Numbered from the stretch's first letter, positions 51,337 through 64,000 are shown. The stretch is 64,000 bases of DNA from Nevskia ramosa DSM 11499 (GCF_000420645.1 NZ_ATVI01000007.1:248001-312000), one strand, 5' to 3'. Notes: a model not told the origin generated them from the letters alone. Numbers and translations: made by a program.

Positions 51337-52067
51337 ATCCGGCGTGGCCGCTTCGGCTGCGCGAGGCCGTTGACGATCGCATCGAAAGCTTCGTCCACGG
51401 TCTCTGCCATCACCAGCGAATCGACATCGGCGCGCGACACCAGACCGCGCTCGACCAGACGCTCGAAGTTCACCAGTCCGTCCCAGAACTCCTTGCCGAA
51501 CAGCACCACCGGCATTGGCCGCGCCTTGCCGGTCTGGGTCAGGGTCAAGGCTTCGAACAGCTCGTCGAGCGTGCCGAAACCGCCCGGGAACACGACGAAG
51601 GCTTCCGCGACGTTCATGAACCAGAACTTGCGCATGAAGAAGTAGTGGAATTCGTAGGAGTGGTCATCCTTCACGAACGGATTGATGTGCTGCTCGAACG
51701 GCAGCGAGATGTTGAAGCCGATGTTCAGATTGCGATCGACCCGCGCGCCGCCTTCGTGGCCGGCCTCCATGATCCCGGGACCACCGCCGGTACACAGGAA
51801 GTAGCGCTCGTCGCCCTGATGATTGTCCGTGGTCCAGCGGGCGAAGCGCTCGGCGAGATCGGCGGCCAGGGCGTAGTAATCAGGCGTCGAACTCGCACCT
51901 GCCGCCGGTTGCAGACGCCGCGTGCGTGCCGAGCCGAACAGGATGATCGCCCGCTTGACGCCGGCGGCTTCAAGACGCTGCTTCGGCTCCAGGTACTCGC
52001 AGAGCATGCGCACGCCGCGCGCTTCGTCGCTCAGCAGGAATTCCTGATTCTTGTAGGCCTTGGTCAT
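51333..52067 (-). CDS. LOG family (TIGR00730) nucleotide phosphoribohydrolase-like protein
   Basis: 244 aa from the ATG at 52067. Rossmann-like fold with the LOG signature: GGGPGIMEAGHEGG and FPGGFGTLDELFEAL (the catalytic GGxGTxxE). Family members cleave nucleoside 5'-monophosphates to base plus ribose-5-phosphate. This longer version (with the FEQHINPFVKDDHSYEFHYFF insert) is the type found in many proteobacteria. Its stop overlaps the phoQ stop. Confidence 0.9.
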   Translation of the reverse strand: MTKAYKNQEFLLSDEARGVRMLCEYLEPKQRLEAAGVKRAIILFGSARTRRLQPAAGASSTPDYYALAADLAERFARWTTDNHQGDERYFLCTGGGPGIMEAGHEGGARVDRNLNIGFNISLPFEQHINPFVKDDHSYEFHYFFMRKFWFMNVAEAFVVFPGGFGTLDELFEALTLTQTGKARPMPVVLFGKEFWDGLVNFERLVERGLVSRADVDSLVMAETVDEAFDAIVNGLAQPKRPRRI

Positions 52068-52174
52068 TTTTGTAGCGATACCTTTTTGTGTTCGGGTCGG
52101 TGGCCTGCAACGATAGCGGAAAGTCGCTTTATGACGATGCCTCGCCGTTACCGCGACACTGATACGAGACCTCG

Positions 52175-52570
52175 ATGCAGGATGCGTTCGGGCCCGTTTT
52201 GCGCCACACCCTGCGAACGCTGGTCGCCGTGCTGCTGCCGGTGGCGACCAGCACTGCCCTTGACCTGCATCCACCCACGGAATCGACCGGCCCAGCGGTT
52301 CCGCTGCCGGAAGTCACCGTGCACGGCAAGCTCAATGCCTTCGAGGAATCGGACCGCAAACTTCGCCAGCTGATGGAAGGCGGCCCCTGTCTGGGTTGCG
52401 ACAACACCGTACCGCCACCACCACCGTCGCTCGTCAAGAAGGTGCTCGACACTGCGGTCTACCTGATCACGCCCCAGCAGAATCAGCCGGTCGATAACGA
52501 CGCCCGAGTCGAGACCGAAATGGAGCGCGCCGAGTTCGAGAAGCGTCTGCCGACCAATCGGAATCCCTGA
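52175..52570 (+). CDS. Secreted hypothetical protein with a CLGC motif
   Basis: 131 aa, not recognised. The N-terminus (LRTLVAVLLPVATSTA) looks like a signal peptide. The mature part holds GGPCLGCDNTVPPPPPS, a CxxC followed by a proline run, and an acidic C-terminus. The CxxC could bind a metal or form a disulfide. Convergent with gmhA (3 bp between stops). Confidence 0.6.
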   Translation: MQDAFGPVLRHTLRTLVAVLLPVATSTALDLHPPTESTGPAVPLPEVTVHGKLNAFEESDRKLRQLMEGGPCLGCDNTVPPPPPSLVKKVLDTAVYLITPQQNQPVDNDARVETEMERAEFEKRLPTNRNP

Positions 52571-52573
52571 GCT

Positions 52574-53239
52574 TCAGAGCACCGCCGGCTTCGGCGCCTT
52601 GTGCTCGGGAAACAGGTTCTCCTCGAGCAGCGCGCACAGGATGTGGATGATCAGGATGTGACATTCCTGAATGCGCGGTGTGTGTGCGGACGGCACGCAC
52701 AGCGCGTGTTCGGCGATGTCCTTGGCCTTGCCGCCACTGCCGCACAGCGCGATGCGGGTGACGCCCAACTTCGGCGCCACATCGAAAGCCTTCAGCACGT
52801 TCTTCGAGTTGCCGGACGTGGTGATGCCGATGAACAGATCGCCCGGCCGCGCCAGCGCCTGGAGCTGACGGGCGAACAGGAATTCGTAGCCGTAATCGTT
52901 GCCGATTGCCGTCAGCGCCGAGGTGTCGGTGCTCAGCGACATCGCTGGCAGGCCCGGCCGGTCGTACTCGAAACGGGCCACCAGTTCCGCCGCCAGATGC
53001 TGGGCATCCGCCGCCGAACCGCCATTGCCACCGACCAGAATCTTGCCGCCGGCGCGATAGGTGGCGATGCACAGGCTGACCACGTCGGCGATCTTCGCCA
53101 GCAGCGCGGTATCGGCCAGCAATTGCTGCTTCACCGCGATCGAATCGGCGACATAAGCCGCGATCGACGCCGCAGTGACCGGCACGCGAGTCGGGAACGC
53201 AGCGTCCGGCGGAGCGGTGGGATCGAGGCTGATGTTCAT
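52574..53239 (-). CDS. gmhA: Phosphoheptose isomerase / SIS-domain protein
   Basis: 221 aa, SIS domain: [20 protein letters not shown] (phosphosugar-binding), [54 protein letters not shown]. Matches GmhA (sedoheptulose 7-phosphate to heptose 7-phosphate, LPS core) as well as the related DiaA. The active-site-like His/Glu in HLAAEL and QECHILI favours GmhA. No other heptose-pathway gene is adjacent. Confidence 0.88.
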   Translation of the reverse strand: MNISLDPTAPPDAAFPTRVPVTAASIAAYVADSIAVKQQLLADTALLAKIADVVSLCIATYRAGGKILVGGNGGSAADAQHLAAELVARFEYDRPGLPAMSLSTDTSALTAIGNDYGYEFLFARQLQALARPGDLFIGITTSGNSKNVLKAFDVAPKLGVTRIALCGSGGKAKDIAEHALCVPSAHTPRIQECHILIIHILCALLEENLFPEHKAPKPAVL

Positions 53240-53343
53240 CCGGTTCGAGTCTTCAAGGGGAATTCAGTACGGGCGGATTGTAAGGCGCGAACCGTACGGA
53301 GGCCGCCAGCCGGATAGGCGGATGATGGCGCCGCCGCGCGCAC

Positions 53344-53382
53344 TTTCAAGCGGCTTGAAAGCCGCAGCAATGTCCGCAGCTT
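53344..53382 (+). promoter_or_regulatory. clpB: Sigma-32-like promoter of clpB inside a palindrome
   Basis: TTTCAAG-CGG-CTTGAAA (53344-53360) is a perfect 7-bp-arm palindrome. CTTGAAA is the heat-shock sigma factor -35 consensus, and 13 bp further CCGCAGCTT (53374-53382) is a modest match to its CCCCATNT -10. It lies about 50-85 bp before the clpB start. Heat-shock control of clpB is well established elsewhere. Confidence 0.5.
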
Positions 53383-53429
53383 GCAGGCATCCCGTTGCAT
53401 CCAGACCAGACTCACACGAGGTTCGCACC

Positions 53430-56018
<2,589 letters not shown>

Positions 56019-56035
56019 GTTGCAAGCTCGATGCG

Positions 56036-56071
56036 ACGCCCGATCTGTCTTTGCGACAGGTCGGGCGTTTT
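56036..56071 (+). terminator. Intrinsic terminator of clpB
   Basis: A 14-bp stem (56036-56049 with 56055-56068, one G-U pair) with a TTTGC loop, then TTTT (56068-56071). Begins 18 bp after the clpB stop, between the convergent clpB and tadA genes. Confidence 0.85.
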
Positions 56072-56075
56072 CGTT

Positions 56076-57729
<1,654 letters not shown>

Positions 57730-57882
57730 GAGGCGCGTGGGACCGGATCGGCTGCGAAGATTAAGGCGTTTCGGTATGAACCCGCGCAGGCCCGCATCGG
57801 TGCCGCATCTGAATCCGGCCCTCTTGAGACTCAGCATCGACACCCCAGATATCCGACCATCGCCATCGTTCACTCTGACGCC

Positions 57883-59607
57883 GTGACCGACACAATCAAC
57901 GCCCGCGACCGACGATCCACGCTGTTCAAGGCAATCCTCGGGCCCGAGAACTCGTTCTACTGGCTGGCCGTCATCTACAGCATCGCCACCTCGGTACTCA
58001 CGCTCGCCGTGCCGCTGTCGGTGCAGGTTCTGATCGCCACGGTGTCGAACACCGCGCTGCTGCAGCCGGTGGTGGTGCTGGCACTGATCCTGTTCGGCCT
58101 GCTTGCGATGTACGGCGCCCTGTATGTGGTGCAAGCGCATCTGATGGACCGCTTCGAGCGCCGCTTCTTCGCTCGCTACACGCAGGAAATCGTGCTGCGC
58201 AGCGTGCACAGCACGGTCGCCGCCGGCCGGCGCATGAACCGCGAGGAACTGGCCAACCGTTTTTTCGAGATCGTGACCGTGCAACGCAATGTGCCGACCC
58301 TGATACTCAACGGTTCGGCAATCCTGATGCAGGCCATCGTCGGCATTCTCGTGGTGTCGGCCTACCATCCGGCCTTCGTCGTGTTCAGCGTGGCGCTGGT
58401 CCTGATCGCCTGGCTGATCTGGAAGATCTGGGCCAACCGCGCGATCGACAGCAAGATCGACGCCTCGAAGGAGAAGTTCAAGGTGGCCCGCTGGCTGGAG
58501 GAACTGGCGCGAGTTCATCCCTCGTTCCAGTCGACACGCACCATTCGCTACGCCACCCGTGAAGCCGAGAATCTGATCGCCGAGTACGCGAGCGACCATC
58601 GCAGACATTTCAGCTACAAGCTGGCGCAGACCATCGGCTATTTCGGTCTTTACGCCGTGGCCAGCGCCGCCTTGCTCGGCGTCGGTGGCTGGCTGGTGAT
58701 CATCAATCAGTTGACGCTGGGGCAGCTGGTGGCGGCCGAACTGATCTTCGCAGCCGTGTTCTATTCACTGACCCGGCTGCCGTGGTTGCTCGATACCTAT
58801 TACGAGTTGTGTGCAGCAGTCGACAAGCTCGGCGAGTTTCTAGAACTGGAGCTGGAGGACGCTACTGAAGGCGAGGATCTGCCGGCCGGCGCTGCCGGCC
58901 TGAGGCTGGACGGTGCCACCGTGGCGGTTGGCGATGGCAAGGCACGCTTCTCGTTCACCGTACCGGCCGGGCGCAAGGTCTTCGTCAACTGCGAGGACGA
59001 CGGACTGCGCGATACGCTGCTGGCGATCCTGCGCCGCCACCGCCCGCTCGCATCGGGGCGCGTGCAGCTCGGCGCGGCGGAACTCGGCGATCTGCACCTG
59101 CACCGCCTGCGCGACGCCGTGCTGGTGATCGATTCCACCGAGCCGCTGGAACGCACGATCGCCGAGAATCTCGGTCTCGACGATCCGGCGATCACGCGCA
59201 GCGCGATGCGCGAGGTGCTCGATCTGCTCGGCCTGTCGGCAGCCGTCGATCGGCTGCCCGACGGTCTCGATACCGTGCTTGCGCGCTGCGGCGATCCGCT
59301 GACAGCCGAGCAGATGCTGCTGATGCGGATTGCTTCGGCACTGCTCGACAAGCCGCGCCTGCTGATCGTCACGCCGGTCGCCGATCGCCTGTCGCTGGTG
59401 CAGCGGCAGGCGGTGCTCGACGCCGTGCGTCGCCAGCCCGAGCTGACCTACCTGCAGTTCAGCCGCCGCGCCGATGTCCTCGGCTTCGATGCGGCGCTCG
59501 ACATCACCGCCGCCGAGCAGCGCTGGTTCGATGATCTTCGCAGCCTGCCGCTGCACACGCCGGCACCACAGGCGCTGCCATCTGCCGATCGCGGAACTGC
59601 CCGATGA
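57883..59607 (+). CDS. ABC-exporter-like protein with a degenerate ATPase domain
   Basis: 574 aa from the GTG at 57883. Exporter membrane domain with about six helices (25-50, 62-85, 140-160, 164-184, 250-273, 282-305), no C39 peptidase. The NBD position (about 340-550) keeps the ABC length but loses all catalytic residues: the Walker A Lys is Leu375 (NCEDDGLRDT, 369-378), signature LSGGQ reads LTAEQ (473-477), Walker B LLILDE reads LLIVTP (493-498), and no H-loop His is present (FSRR). It is therefore unlikely to hydrolyse ATP alone. It is coupled by ATGA to an adaptor and a TolC-like gene. It resembles a type I secretion inner-membrane component that needs another ATPase or has become a structural scaffold. 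Confidence 0.88.
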   Translation: MTDTINARDRRSTLFKAILGPENSFYWLAVIYSIATSVLTLAVPLSVQVLIATVSNTALLQPVVVLALILFGLLAMYGALYVVQAHLMDRFERRFFARYTQEIVLRSVHSTVAAGRRMNREELANRFFEIVTVQRNVPTLILNGSAILMQAIVGILVVSAYHPAFVVFSVALVLIAWLIWKIWANRAIDSKIDASKEKFKVARWLEELARVHPSFQSTRTIRYATREAENLIAEYASDHRRHFSYKLAQTIGYFGLYAVASAALLGVGGWLVIINQLTLGQLVAAELIFAAVFYSLTRLPWLLDTYYELCAAVDKLGEFLELELEDATEGEDLPAGAAGLRLDGATVAVGDGKARFSFTVPAGRKVFVNCEDDGLRDTLLAILRRHRPLASGRVQLGAAELGDLHLHRLRDAVLVIDSTEPLERTIAENLGLDDPAITRSAMREVLDLLGLSAAVDRLPDGLDTVLARCGDPLTAEQMLLMRIASALLDKPRLLIVTPVADRLSLVQRQAVLDAVRRQPELTYLQFSRRADVLGFDAALDITAAEQRWFDDLRSLPLHTPAPQALPSADRGTAR

Positions 59608-60656
59608 ACCGCCTGCAGAACCCGAAGTTCGATCCCAGCTACAGCGCGTCATTCACGACGCTGGAGCAACTGGCGCCGCCGCGGCCAACGCGCAGCTTCG
59701 CCCGACTGATCCTGGTCATCCTCGTGCTGCTGGTCCTGGCGCTGAGCCTGACGCCGTGGATCCAGACCGCAGCCGGCACCGGCCAGATCATCGCGCTGGA
59801 CCCGACCAACCGCGTGCAGTCGGTCACCGCTTCACTGAGCGGCCGCATCAAGCAATGGCATGTGCAGGAAGGTTCGCGCGTCAAGCAAGGCGATCCGCTG
59901 GTCGAACTGACCGACAACGATCCGCGATACACCGAACGCCTGCAGGCCGAGCTCGATGCCGCACGAGCAGCCCTGGAAGCCAGACGAACGGCCAGCGAGA
60001 TCGCGCTGATCGACGTCGAGCGCCGCCAGCGCCTGTTCGAAAAGGGTCTCGCCGCCAGGCGCGACCTCGAAGCGGCGAATATCCGCTGGCGCGAACTGAA
60101 GGCCTCCGAAGCGAGTGCCATGGCCGATGTGGTCAAGGCCCAGACCGCCGTGTCGCGCCAGCAGACCCAGCTGGTCACGGCACCACGCGACGGCACCATC
60201 CTGAAGATTTTCGGCGGCGATACCTCGACCTTCGTCAAGGAAGGCGAAGCGCTGGTCAGTTTCGCGCCGGTGGCGACGCGTCGCGCCACCGAACTCTTCG
60301 TCAGCGGCCTCGACGCGGTGCTGATAGCGCCGGGCCGCGACGTCCGCCTGAGCTTCGAAGGCTGGCCGTCGGTGCAGTTCAGCGGCTGGCCGTCGGTGGC
60401 GGTCGGCACTTTCCCAGGCGTGGTGCAGTTCGTCGATCCGGCGGTGTCGATCAATGGCCGCTACCGCGTGGTGGTGGCGGAAAAGCCCGGCGAACCCTGG
60501 CCAGACGAGCGTTTCCTGCGCCTCGGTGGCCGCGCCCAGGGCTGGGTACTGCTCAACGAAGTGAAGCTGGGTTACGAGATCTGGCGTCAGCTCAACTATT
60601 TCCCGCCCGAACCGACGCCAGATGTGAAATCCACTGGTAACGGAGCCTCGAAATGA
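59604..60656 (+). CDS. HlyD family periplasmic adaptor
   Basis: 350 aa; ATGA overlap with the pseudo-ABC gene. One N-terminal membrane helix (LILVILVLLVLALSLTPWI), then lipoyl half (SVTASLSGRIKQWHVQEGSR), coiled coil (about 110-185; EALLDVERRQRLFEKG-like ALIDVERRQRLFEKGLAARR), second lipoyl half (LVTAPRDGTILKIF), and a beta-barrel (about 215-300). A local duplication GWPSVQFSGWPSVAVG occurs in the barrel. It should bridge the membrane protein to TolC. Confidence 0.9.
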   Translation: MNRLQNPKFDPSYSASFTTLEQLAPPRPTRSFARLILVILVLLVLALSLTPWIQTAAGTGQIIALDPTNRVQSVTASLSGRIKQWHVQEGSRVKQGDPLVELTDNDPRYTERLQAELDAARAALEARRTASEIALIDVERRQRLFEKGLAARRDLEAANIRWRELKASEASAMADVVKAQTAVSRQQTQLVTAPRDGTILKIFGGDTSTFVKEGEALVSFAPVATRRATELFVSGLDAVLIAPGRDVRLSFEGWPSVQFSGWPSVAVGTFPGVVQFVDPAVSINGRYRVVVAEKPGEPWPDERFLRLGGRAQGWVLLNEVKLGYEIWRQLNYFPPEPTPDVKSTGNGASK

Positions 60657-62098
60657 TCCAGCGCGGCGCGGCGTTCTGCGCCGGACTGGCGCTGGCCATC
60701 TCGGCACGGGCGGAAGCGCCCGCCGGGCCTCCGGCGTCGACGACGATCGCGCCTCTCACGCTCGACGCCGTGTTGACCAGCAGCCGCGAGCGCTACCCGC
60801 AGGTGCTGGCGGCGCGCGAGAAGATCCGCTCCCAGTCCGGCAAGCTGCTGTCGAGCGAAGGCGCTTTCGACCTCTACGCCGAGCAGACCAGCAAGAGCCG
60901 CCTCAGCGGCTACTACGACGGCCGCTATACCAGCGCCAAGATCGTCCAGCCACTCGCTGATTTCAGCACCGATATCTACGGCGGCTACAAGGTCTCAGGT
61001 GGCCGCTTCCCGATCTACGAGGACGAGGCCTATACGCTCGACGCCGGCGAGTTCAAGGTCGGCGCCGTGTTCTCGCTGCTGCGCGATCGCGACATCGATG
61101 CCCGCCGCGCCAAGCTGCGCGACAGCCGTCTGGCGCTCGATCAGACCGCACTGGATGCCCTGCTGACCCGCGTCCGCGTTCAGCATGACGCGATGACTGC
61201 CTATGTCGACTGGATCGCCGCCGGCGAAGCGCTGGCCGTCTACCGCGGGCTGCTGCAACTCGCCGAAGCGCGCAACGAGGGCCTCGACGTCCGCGTGCAG
61301 GAAGGCGACCTGGCGAACGTCTACCTCAACGAGAACCGCCAATACATCCTGCGGCGGCGCGGCTTCGTCGTCGAAGCCGAGCGGAAGCTCGCGGCCGCGG
61401 CCAACAAGCTGTCGCTGTACCTGCGCCAGACCGATGGCACGCCGCGCCTGCCCCTGGAAGCCGAATTGCCGCGCCGCTGGCCGAATCCGCCGACGCTGGT
61501 CGATCCGACCACCGTCGATGCCGCGATCAACGCGGCACTTCAGGCGCGCCCGGAAATCGGTGTGATGGCGGCGGACCTGGAACGCGAACGCCTGAACCTG
61601 GCGCTGGGCAAGAATCTGCTCAAGCCTCGCGTCGACCTGAACCTGGAAGCCGCGCGCGACTTCGGCAGCGGCCCGAGCAATCGTGTCGGCACCGACGCGA
61701 TCGTCCGACTGAACGTCACCATCCCGATCGAGACGCGGACTGCACGCGGCCAGATCGACGCCGCCCAGGCCAATCTATCGCGGCTGGACTTTGATCGACG
61801 CCTGCTCGAAGAACGCATTGCCGTCGAAATCCGCACCCTCGCCAACGATCTGTCCGCCGCCTATCGCTTCGTCGAACTGGCGACCCAGGAAGTCGAGCAG
61901 GCCGATGTGCTGTCGCGCGCCGAACGCGAACGCTTCGCCGAAGGGGCCAGCGACTTTTTCCTGGTCAACCTGCGTGAAGAAGCGGCCGCCAACACCCGCA
62001 TTCGCGAGATCGAAGCACGCCTGCGCTACCTCGGCGCGCTGGCCGATTTCTATGCCGCAACGGTTCAGCGCGAACCGCTGGGGCTTGAAGCGGGCTGA
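60653..62098 (+). CDS. TolC-like outer-membrane efflux protein
   Basis: 481 aa; ATGA overlap with the adaptor gene. Signal peptide (AAFCAGLALAISARA). Two structural repeats of the TolC fold: LDAVLTSSRERYPQVLAARE near the start, then a second half starting near INAALQARPEIGVMAADLER, with long heptad-like helices (RIREIEARLRYLGALADFYA). It should form the trimeric outer-membrane tunnel of the export system. Confidence 0.9.
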   Translation: MIQRGAAFCAGLALAISARAEAPAGPPASTTIAPLTLDAVLTSSRERYPQVLAAREKIRSQSGKLLSSEGAFDLYAEQTSKSRLSGYYDGRYTSAKIVQPLADFSTDIYGGYKVSGGRFPIYEDEAYTLDAGEFKVGAVFSLLRDRDIDARRAKLRDSRLALDQTALDALLTRVRVQHDAMTAYVDWIAAGEALAVYRGLLQLAEARNEGLDVRVQEGDLANVYLNENRQYILRRRGFVVEAERKLAAAANKLSLYLRQTDGTPRLPLEAELPRRWPNPPTLVDPTTVDAAINAALQARPEIGVMAADLERERLNLALGKNLLKPRVDLNLEAARDFGSGPSNRVGTDAIVRLNVTIPIETRTARGQIDAAQANLSRLDFDRRLLEERIAVEIRTLANDLSAAYRFVELATQEVEQADVLSRAERERFAEGASDFFLVNLREEAAANTRIREIEARLRYLGALADFYAATVQREPLGLEAG

Positions 62099-62220
62099 GG
62101 TCGCAGTTCGGCGGACACTCGAACAGAGCGCGGCTCGGTTGGTCCCCGGGGCGCGCCCGGCAGGATTGCTGCCACCGGCGCCGAATACGGTGACGGTGCG
62201 GCCTGTCATAAGCTTGCGGC

Positions 62221-63264
62221 ATGCAGAACTCCCTGTTCCCTGACGCGCCGCGGCCCGTTCCGGTGCCCGCCTCACCGCGGCGAAAGACATCAACCTCGGT
62301 GCAGCCCGCAGCGCCGCGCCCCGAACATCAGATGCTGGCCGCGGCCTTGCCGAACACGCTGCATCTCGGCACCTCGTCGTGGACCTATCCCGGCTGGACC
62401 GGCCTGGTCTGGGCCGAGGATTACCCGGACGCGAAGCTGTCGAAGGAAGGCTTGCGTGCCTACTCGCAGCATCCGCTGATGCGCGCGGTCAGTGTCGATC
62501 GGGCGTTCTACCGGCCGCTGACGGTCAGTCAGTACACGGCGTACGCGCTGCAAGTGCCGGACGATTTCCGCTTCGTCATCAAGGCGCCGAGCCTGGTCAG
62601 CGACGCGCTGGTCCGCGACGAGACCGGCCGCGGCATGACCATGAACCGCAACTTCCTCGACCCCGAGCGGGCGGTCCGCGAGTTCGTCGAACCGGCGCTG
62701 GCCGGGCTCGGCCACAAGCTCGGCGCGCTGGTGTTCCAGCTCAGCCCGCTGCCGGAAGCCTGGCTGAAGCGGCTCGATCGCGTGCTCGATCAACTGGCGA
62801 CGATGCTCGCCACGTTGCCTTCGTTGCTGCCGGCTGCGCCGGATGCCGTGATCGCCGTCGAAGTGCGTGATCCGCTGTTCCTGCAGCCACCGCATGCCGC
62901 GCGTCTGGCCAGCCTGCTGCGCGATGCCGGCGCCACTTACTGCCTGGGCCTGCACGCGAAGATGCCGCCGATCGCCGAGCAGTTGCCGATGCTGCGGGCG
63001 CTATGGCCGCGCCCTCTGGTCTGCCGCTGGAACCTGCACCGCGTGCATGGCGCGTTCGGTTACGAGGAAGCAAAACAGCTTTATGCGCCGTACGACAAGC
63101 TCGTCGATCCCGATCCGGAAACCCGGGCGGCGCTGGTCAAGGTGATCGCCGCCACCACGGCCGCCGGCCACAAGGCTTACGTGACGATCAGCAACAAGGC
63201 CGAGGGCTCGGCGCCACTGACCGTCGAAGCGCTGGCGCAGGCGATGCTCGATCTGCAGCGATGA
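62221..63264 (+). CDS. DUF72 family protein
   Basis: 347 aa. The DUF72 (YecE-like) fold, a TIM-barrel, shows LHLGTSSWTYPGWTGLVW near residue 48, RAVSVDRAFYRPLTVSQYTA, FRFVIKAPSLVSD and FVEPALAGLGHKLGALVFQL. The extra N-terminal 45 residues are polar and Pro-rich. Function unknown. 122 bp separate it from the TolC-like gene; not obviously part of that operon. Confidence 0.85.
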   Translation: MQNSLFPDAPRPVPVPASPRRKTSTSVQPAAPRPEHQMLAAALPNTLHLGTSSWTYPGWTGLVWAEDYPDAKLSKEGLRAYSQHPLMRAVSVDRAFYRPLTVSQYTAYALQVPDDFRFVIKAPSLVSDALVRDETGRGMTMNRNFLDPERAVREFVEPALAGLGHKLGALVFQLSPLPEAWLKRLDRVLDQLATMLATLPSLLPAAPDAVIAVEVRDPLFLQPPHAARLASLLRDAGATYCLGLHAKMPPIAEQLPMLRALWPRPLVCRWNLHRVHGAFGYEEAKQLYAPYDKLVDPDPETRAALVKVIAATTAAGHKAYVTISNKAEGSAPLTVEALAQAMLDLQR

Positions 63265-63267
63265 CGC

Positions 63268-63921
63268 TCAGCGGGCGCGTCGAAACGTCAGGTTGATCCG
63301 CCGCTCGCCGAGCAATGTGTGCTGGCCCGCCTTCAGGGTCAGCACGCCATGAAAACGCAGTCGCGCAGCGCCACCCCAGACCACGACATCGCCGTGCATC
63401 AGCGGCACGCGCTGCACCACATCTTTCCGCGACAGCCCGCCGAACTGGAACACCGCCGGCAAGCCCAGCGACACCGACACGATCGGCTCGGCAAAGTCGC
63501 GTTCGTCACGGTCCTGATGCAGCGACATCTTCGCGCCCGGCAGATAGCGGTTGATCAGGCAGGCATCGGGTGCGAAATCATCGAAGCCCGCCGCCGCTGC
63601 GGCTGCGCCCGCGAGTGTCGCGAACGAAGCCGGCATTTCCGGCCAGGGCTGACCACTCAGTGGATCGCAGGCTTCATAGCGATAGCCACGACGATCCGAC
63701 ACCCAGCCATAAGCACCGCAATTGCTCATCGCCACCGACATCGTCAGACCGCCCGGCGTCTGCAGATGGCGGAACGGTGCAGCCGTGATGATCCGTTCGA
63801 CGGCGGTGATCAGCTCACAATCAAGCCCCAGCGCGAAGCCCAGCAGCAGCATCGCGCCATCGACGATCTGCTTCGGCTCGCGAGACACTTCCGGCTCATC
63901 GAACAGCGCAAGCGTCTGCAT
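63268..63921 (-). CDS. alkB: AlkB family DNA repair dioxygenase
   Basis: 217 aa from the ATG at 63921, which shares one base with the stop of the upstream oxygenase (TGATG). 2OG-Fe(II) motifs: iron ligands in SLHQDRDE (HxD) and RFHGV (distal His), 2OG-binding RRINLTFR at the C-terminus, and CGAYGWVSDRRGYRYE in the nucleotide-lid region of AlkB. It removes 1-methyladenine and 3-methylcytosine lesions from DNA by oxidative demethylation. No Ada-type gene adjacent. Confidence 0.93.
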   Translation of the reverse strand: MQTLALFDEPEVSREPKQIVDGAMLLLGFALGLDCELITAVERIITAAPFRHLQTPGGLTMSVAMSNCGAYGWVSDRRGYRYEACDPLSGQPWPEMPASFATLAGAAAAAAGFDDFAPDACLINRYLPGAKMSLHQDRDERDFAEPIVSVSLGLPAVFQFGGLSRKDVVQRVPLMHGDVVVWGGAARLRFHGVLTLKAGQHTLLGERRINLTFRRAR

Positions 63922-64000
63922 CACGCGGCGTCGTGAAAGATGATGCCGAGCGTGTGGCGCTGCCCGCTGCGAATGCGGCTGACGCCGTGACGAAGGTTGA
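63921..64000 (-). CDS. 2OG-Fe(II) oxygenase, C-terminal fragment (cut by window end)
   Basis: Only the last 25 or so codons are visible; the gene continues beyond the right edge. The translation NLRHGVSRIRSGQRHTLGII followed by FHDAA has the distal His and the Arg that bind iron and 2OG (H...R.G.R..L...F) seen in the PKHD-type/P4H-like family. It overlaps alkB in TGATG, so the two oxygenases are co-transcribed. Confidence 0.55.
   Translation of the reverse strand, partial: NLRHGVSRIRSGQRHTLGIIFHDAA

Noticed and set aside
57730-58608. Possible N-terminal extension of rlmC
   Set aside because: Antisense to the pseudo-ABC gene; the iron-sulfur N-terminus of RlmC begins at 57729.

Overview
The window is high-GC DNA from a gammaproteobacterium. 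The housekeeping set (LpxH, DusA, RsmJ, RlmC, TadA, ClpB, PpnP, SixA, MetZ, the MtnA/MTA-deaminase pair, the giant NAD-glutamate dehydrogenase) and the many envelope genes point to the Nevskiales/Xanthomonadales side of the class, perhaps a Nevskia- or Solimonas-like organism. That placement is inferred from gene content only. Genes are tightly packed with many ATGA/TGATG overlaps. No rRNA, tRNA, CRISPR array or intact transposase was found.

Layout. 1-2132: two M16 zinc-protease-family genes, the second a lipoprotein without the HxxEH site. 2157-6971: NAD-GDH. 7086-9498: a MerR-family metal regulator with a DUF4396 membrane protein, then a ClC antiporter. 9625-11826: Tat-exported PhoX phosphatase. 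12026-14602: sigma-54 response regulator, lipoprotein, ThpR. 14985-16274: blue-light receptor joining a BLUF domain to a cobalamin/SCHIC-type domain. 16252-22630: MacAB-like ABC efflux operon (adaptor, ATPase, two FtsX-type permeases) plus a DUF885 peptidase. 22715-25149: an accessory stretch with two small secreted proteins, a dense set of inverted repeats, a REP-like repeat, and an AT-richer gene for a TIR/nucleoside-deoxyribosyltransferase-like protein with a winged-helix tail.

25235-32738 holds a periplasmic amino-acid-binding protein, dusA-lpxH, an SCP2 protein, rsmJ, a thioredoxin-fold protein, sixA, a UspA-like protein and a bestrophin. A 277-bp MITE lies 17 bp before a PAS histidine kinase/NarL-type regulator pair (33204-35259). 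Next come ppnP, a ParA-like ATPase, the operon mtnA-gamma carbonic anhydrase-DUF1460, the divergent MTA/SAH deaminase, and metZ-nudix-mazG. Then follow a TetR regulator, an AIM24 protein, an SxxK serine hydrolase, an atoE/kgtP-like transporter operon, a glycine-zipper gene, a PepSY-like gene with a PhoP/PhoQ-like system, a LOG protein, gmhA, clpB, tadA and rlmC.

57883-62098 is the most unusual system: a three-gene, translationally coupled export operon (ABC exporter, HlyD adaptor, TolC) in which the ABC protein has lost Walker A, signature, Walker B and H-loop residues. The window ends with a DUF72 protein, AlkB, and the tail of another 2OG-Fe(II) oxygenase. Best candidates for new biology: the pseudo-ABC exporter operon, the BLUF-cobalamin/SCHIC photoreceptor, the solitary TIR/NDT-like gene with its repeat-rich surroundings, and the MITE promoter insertion.
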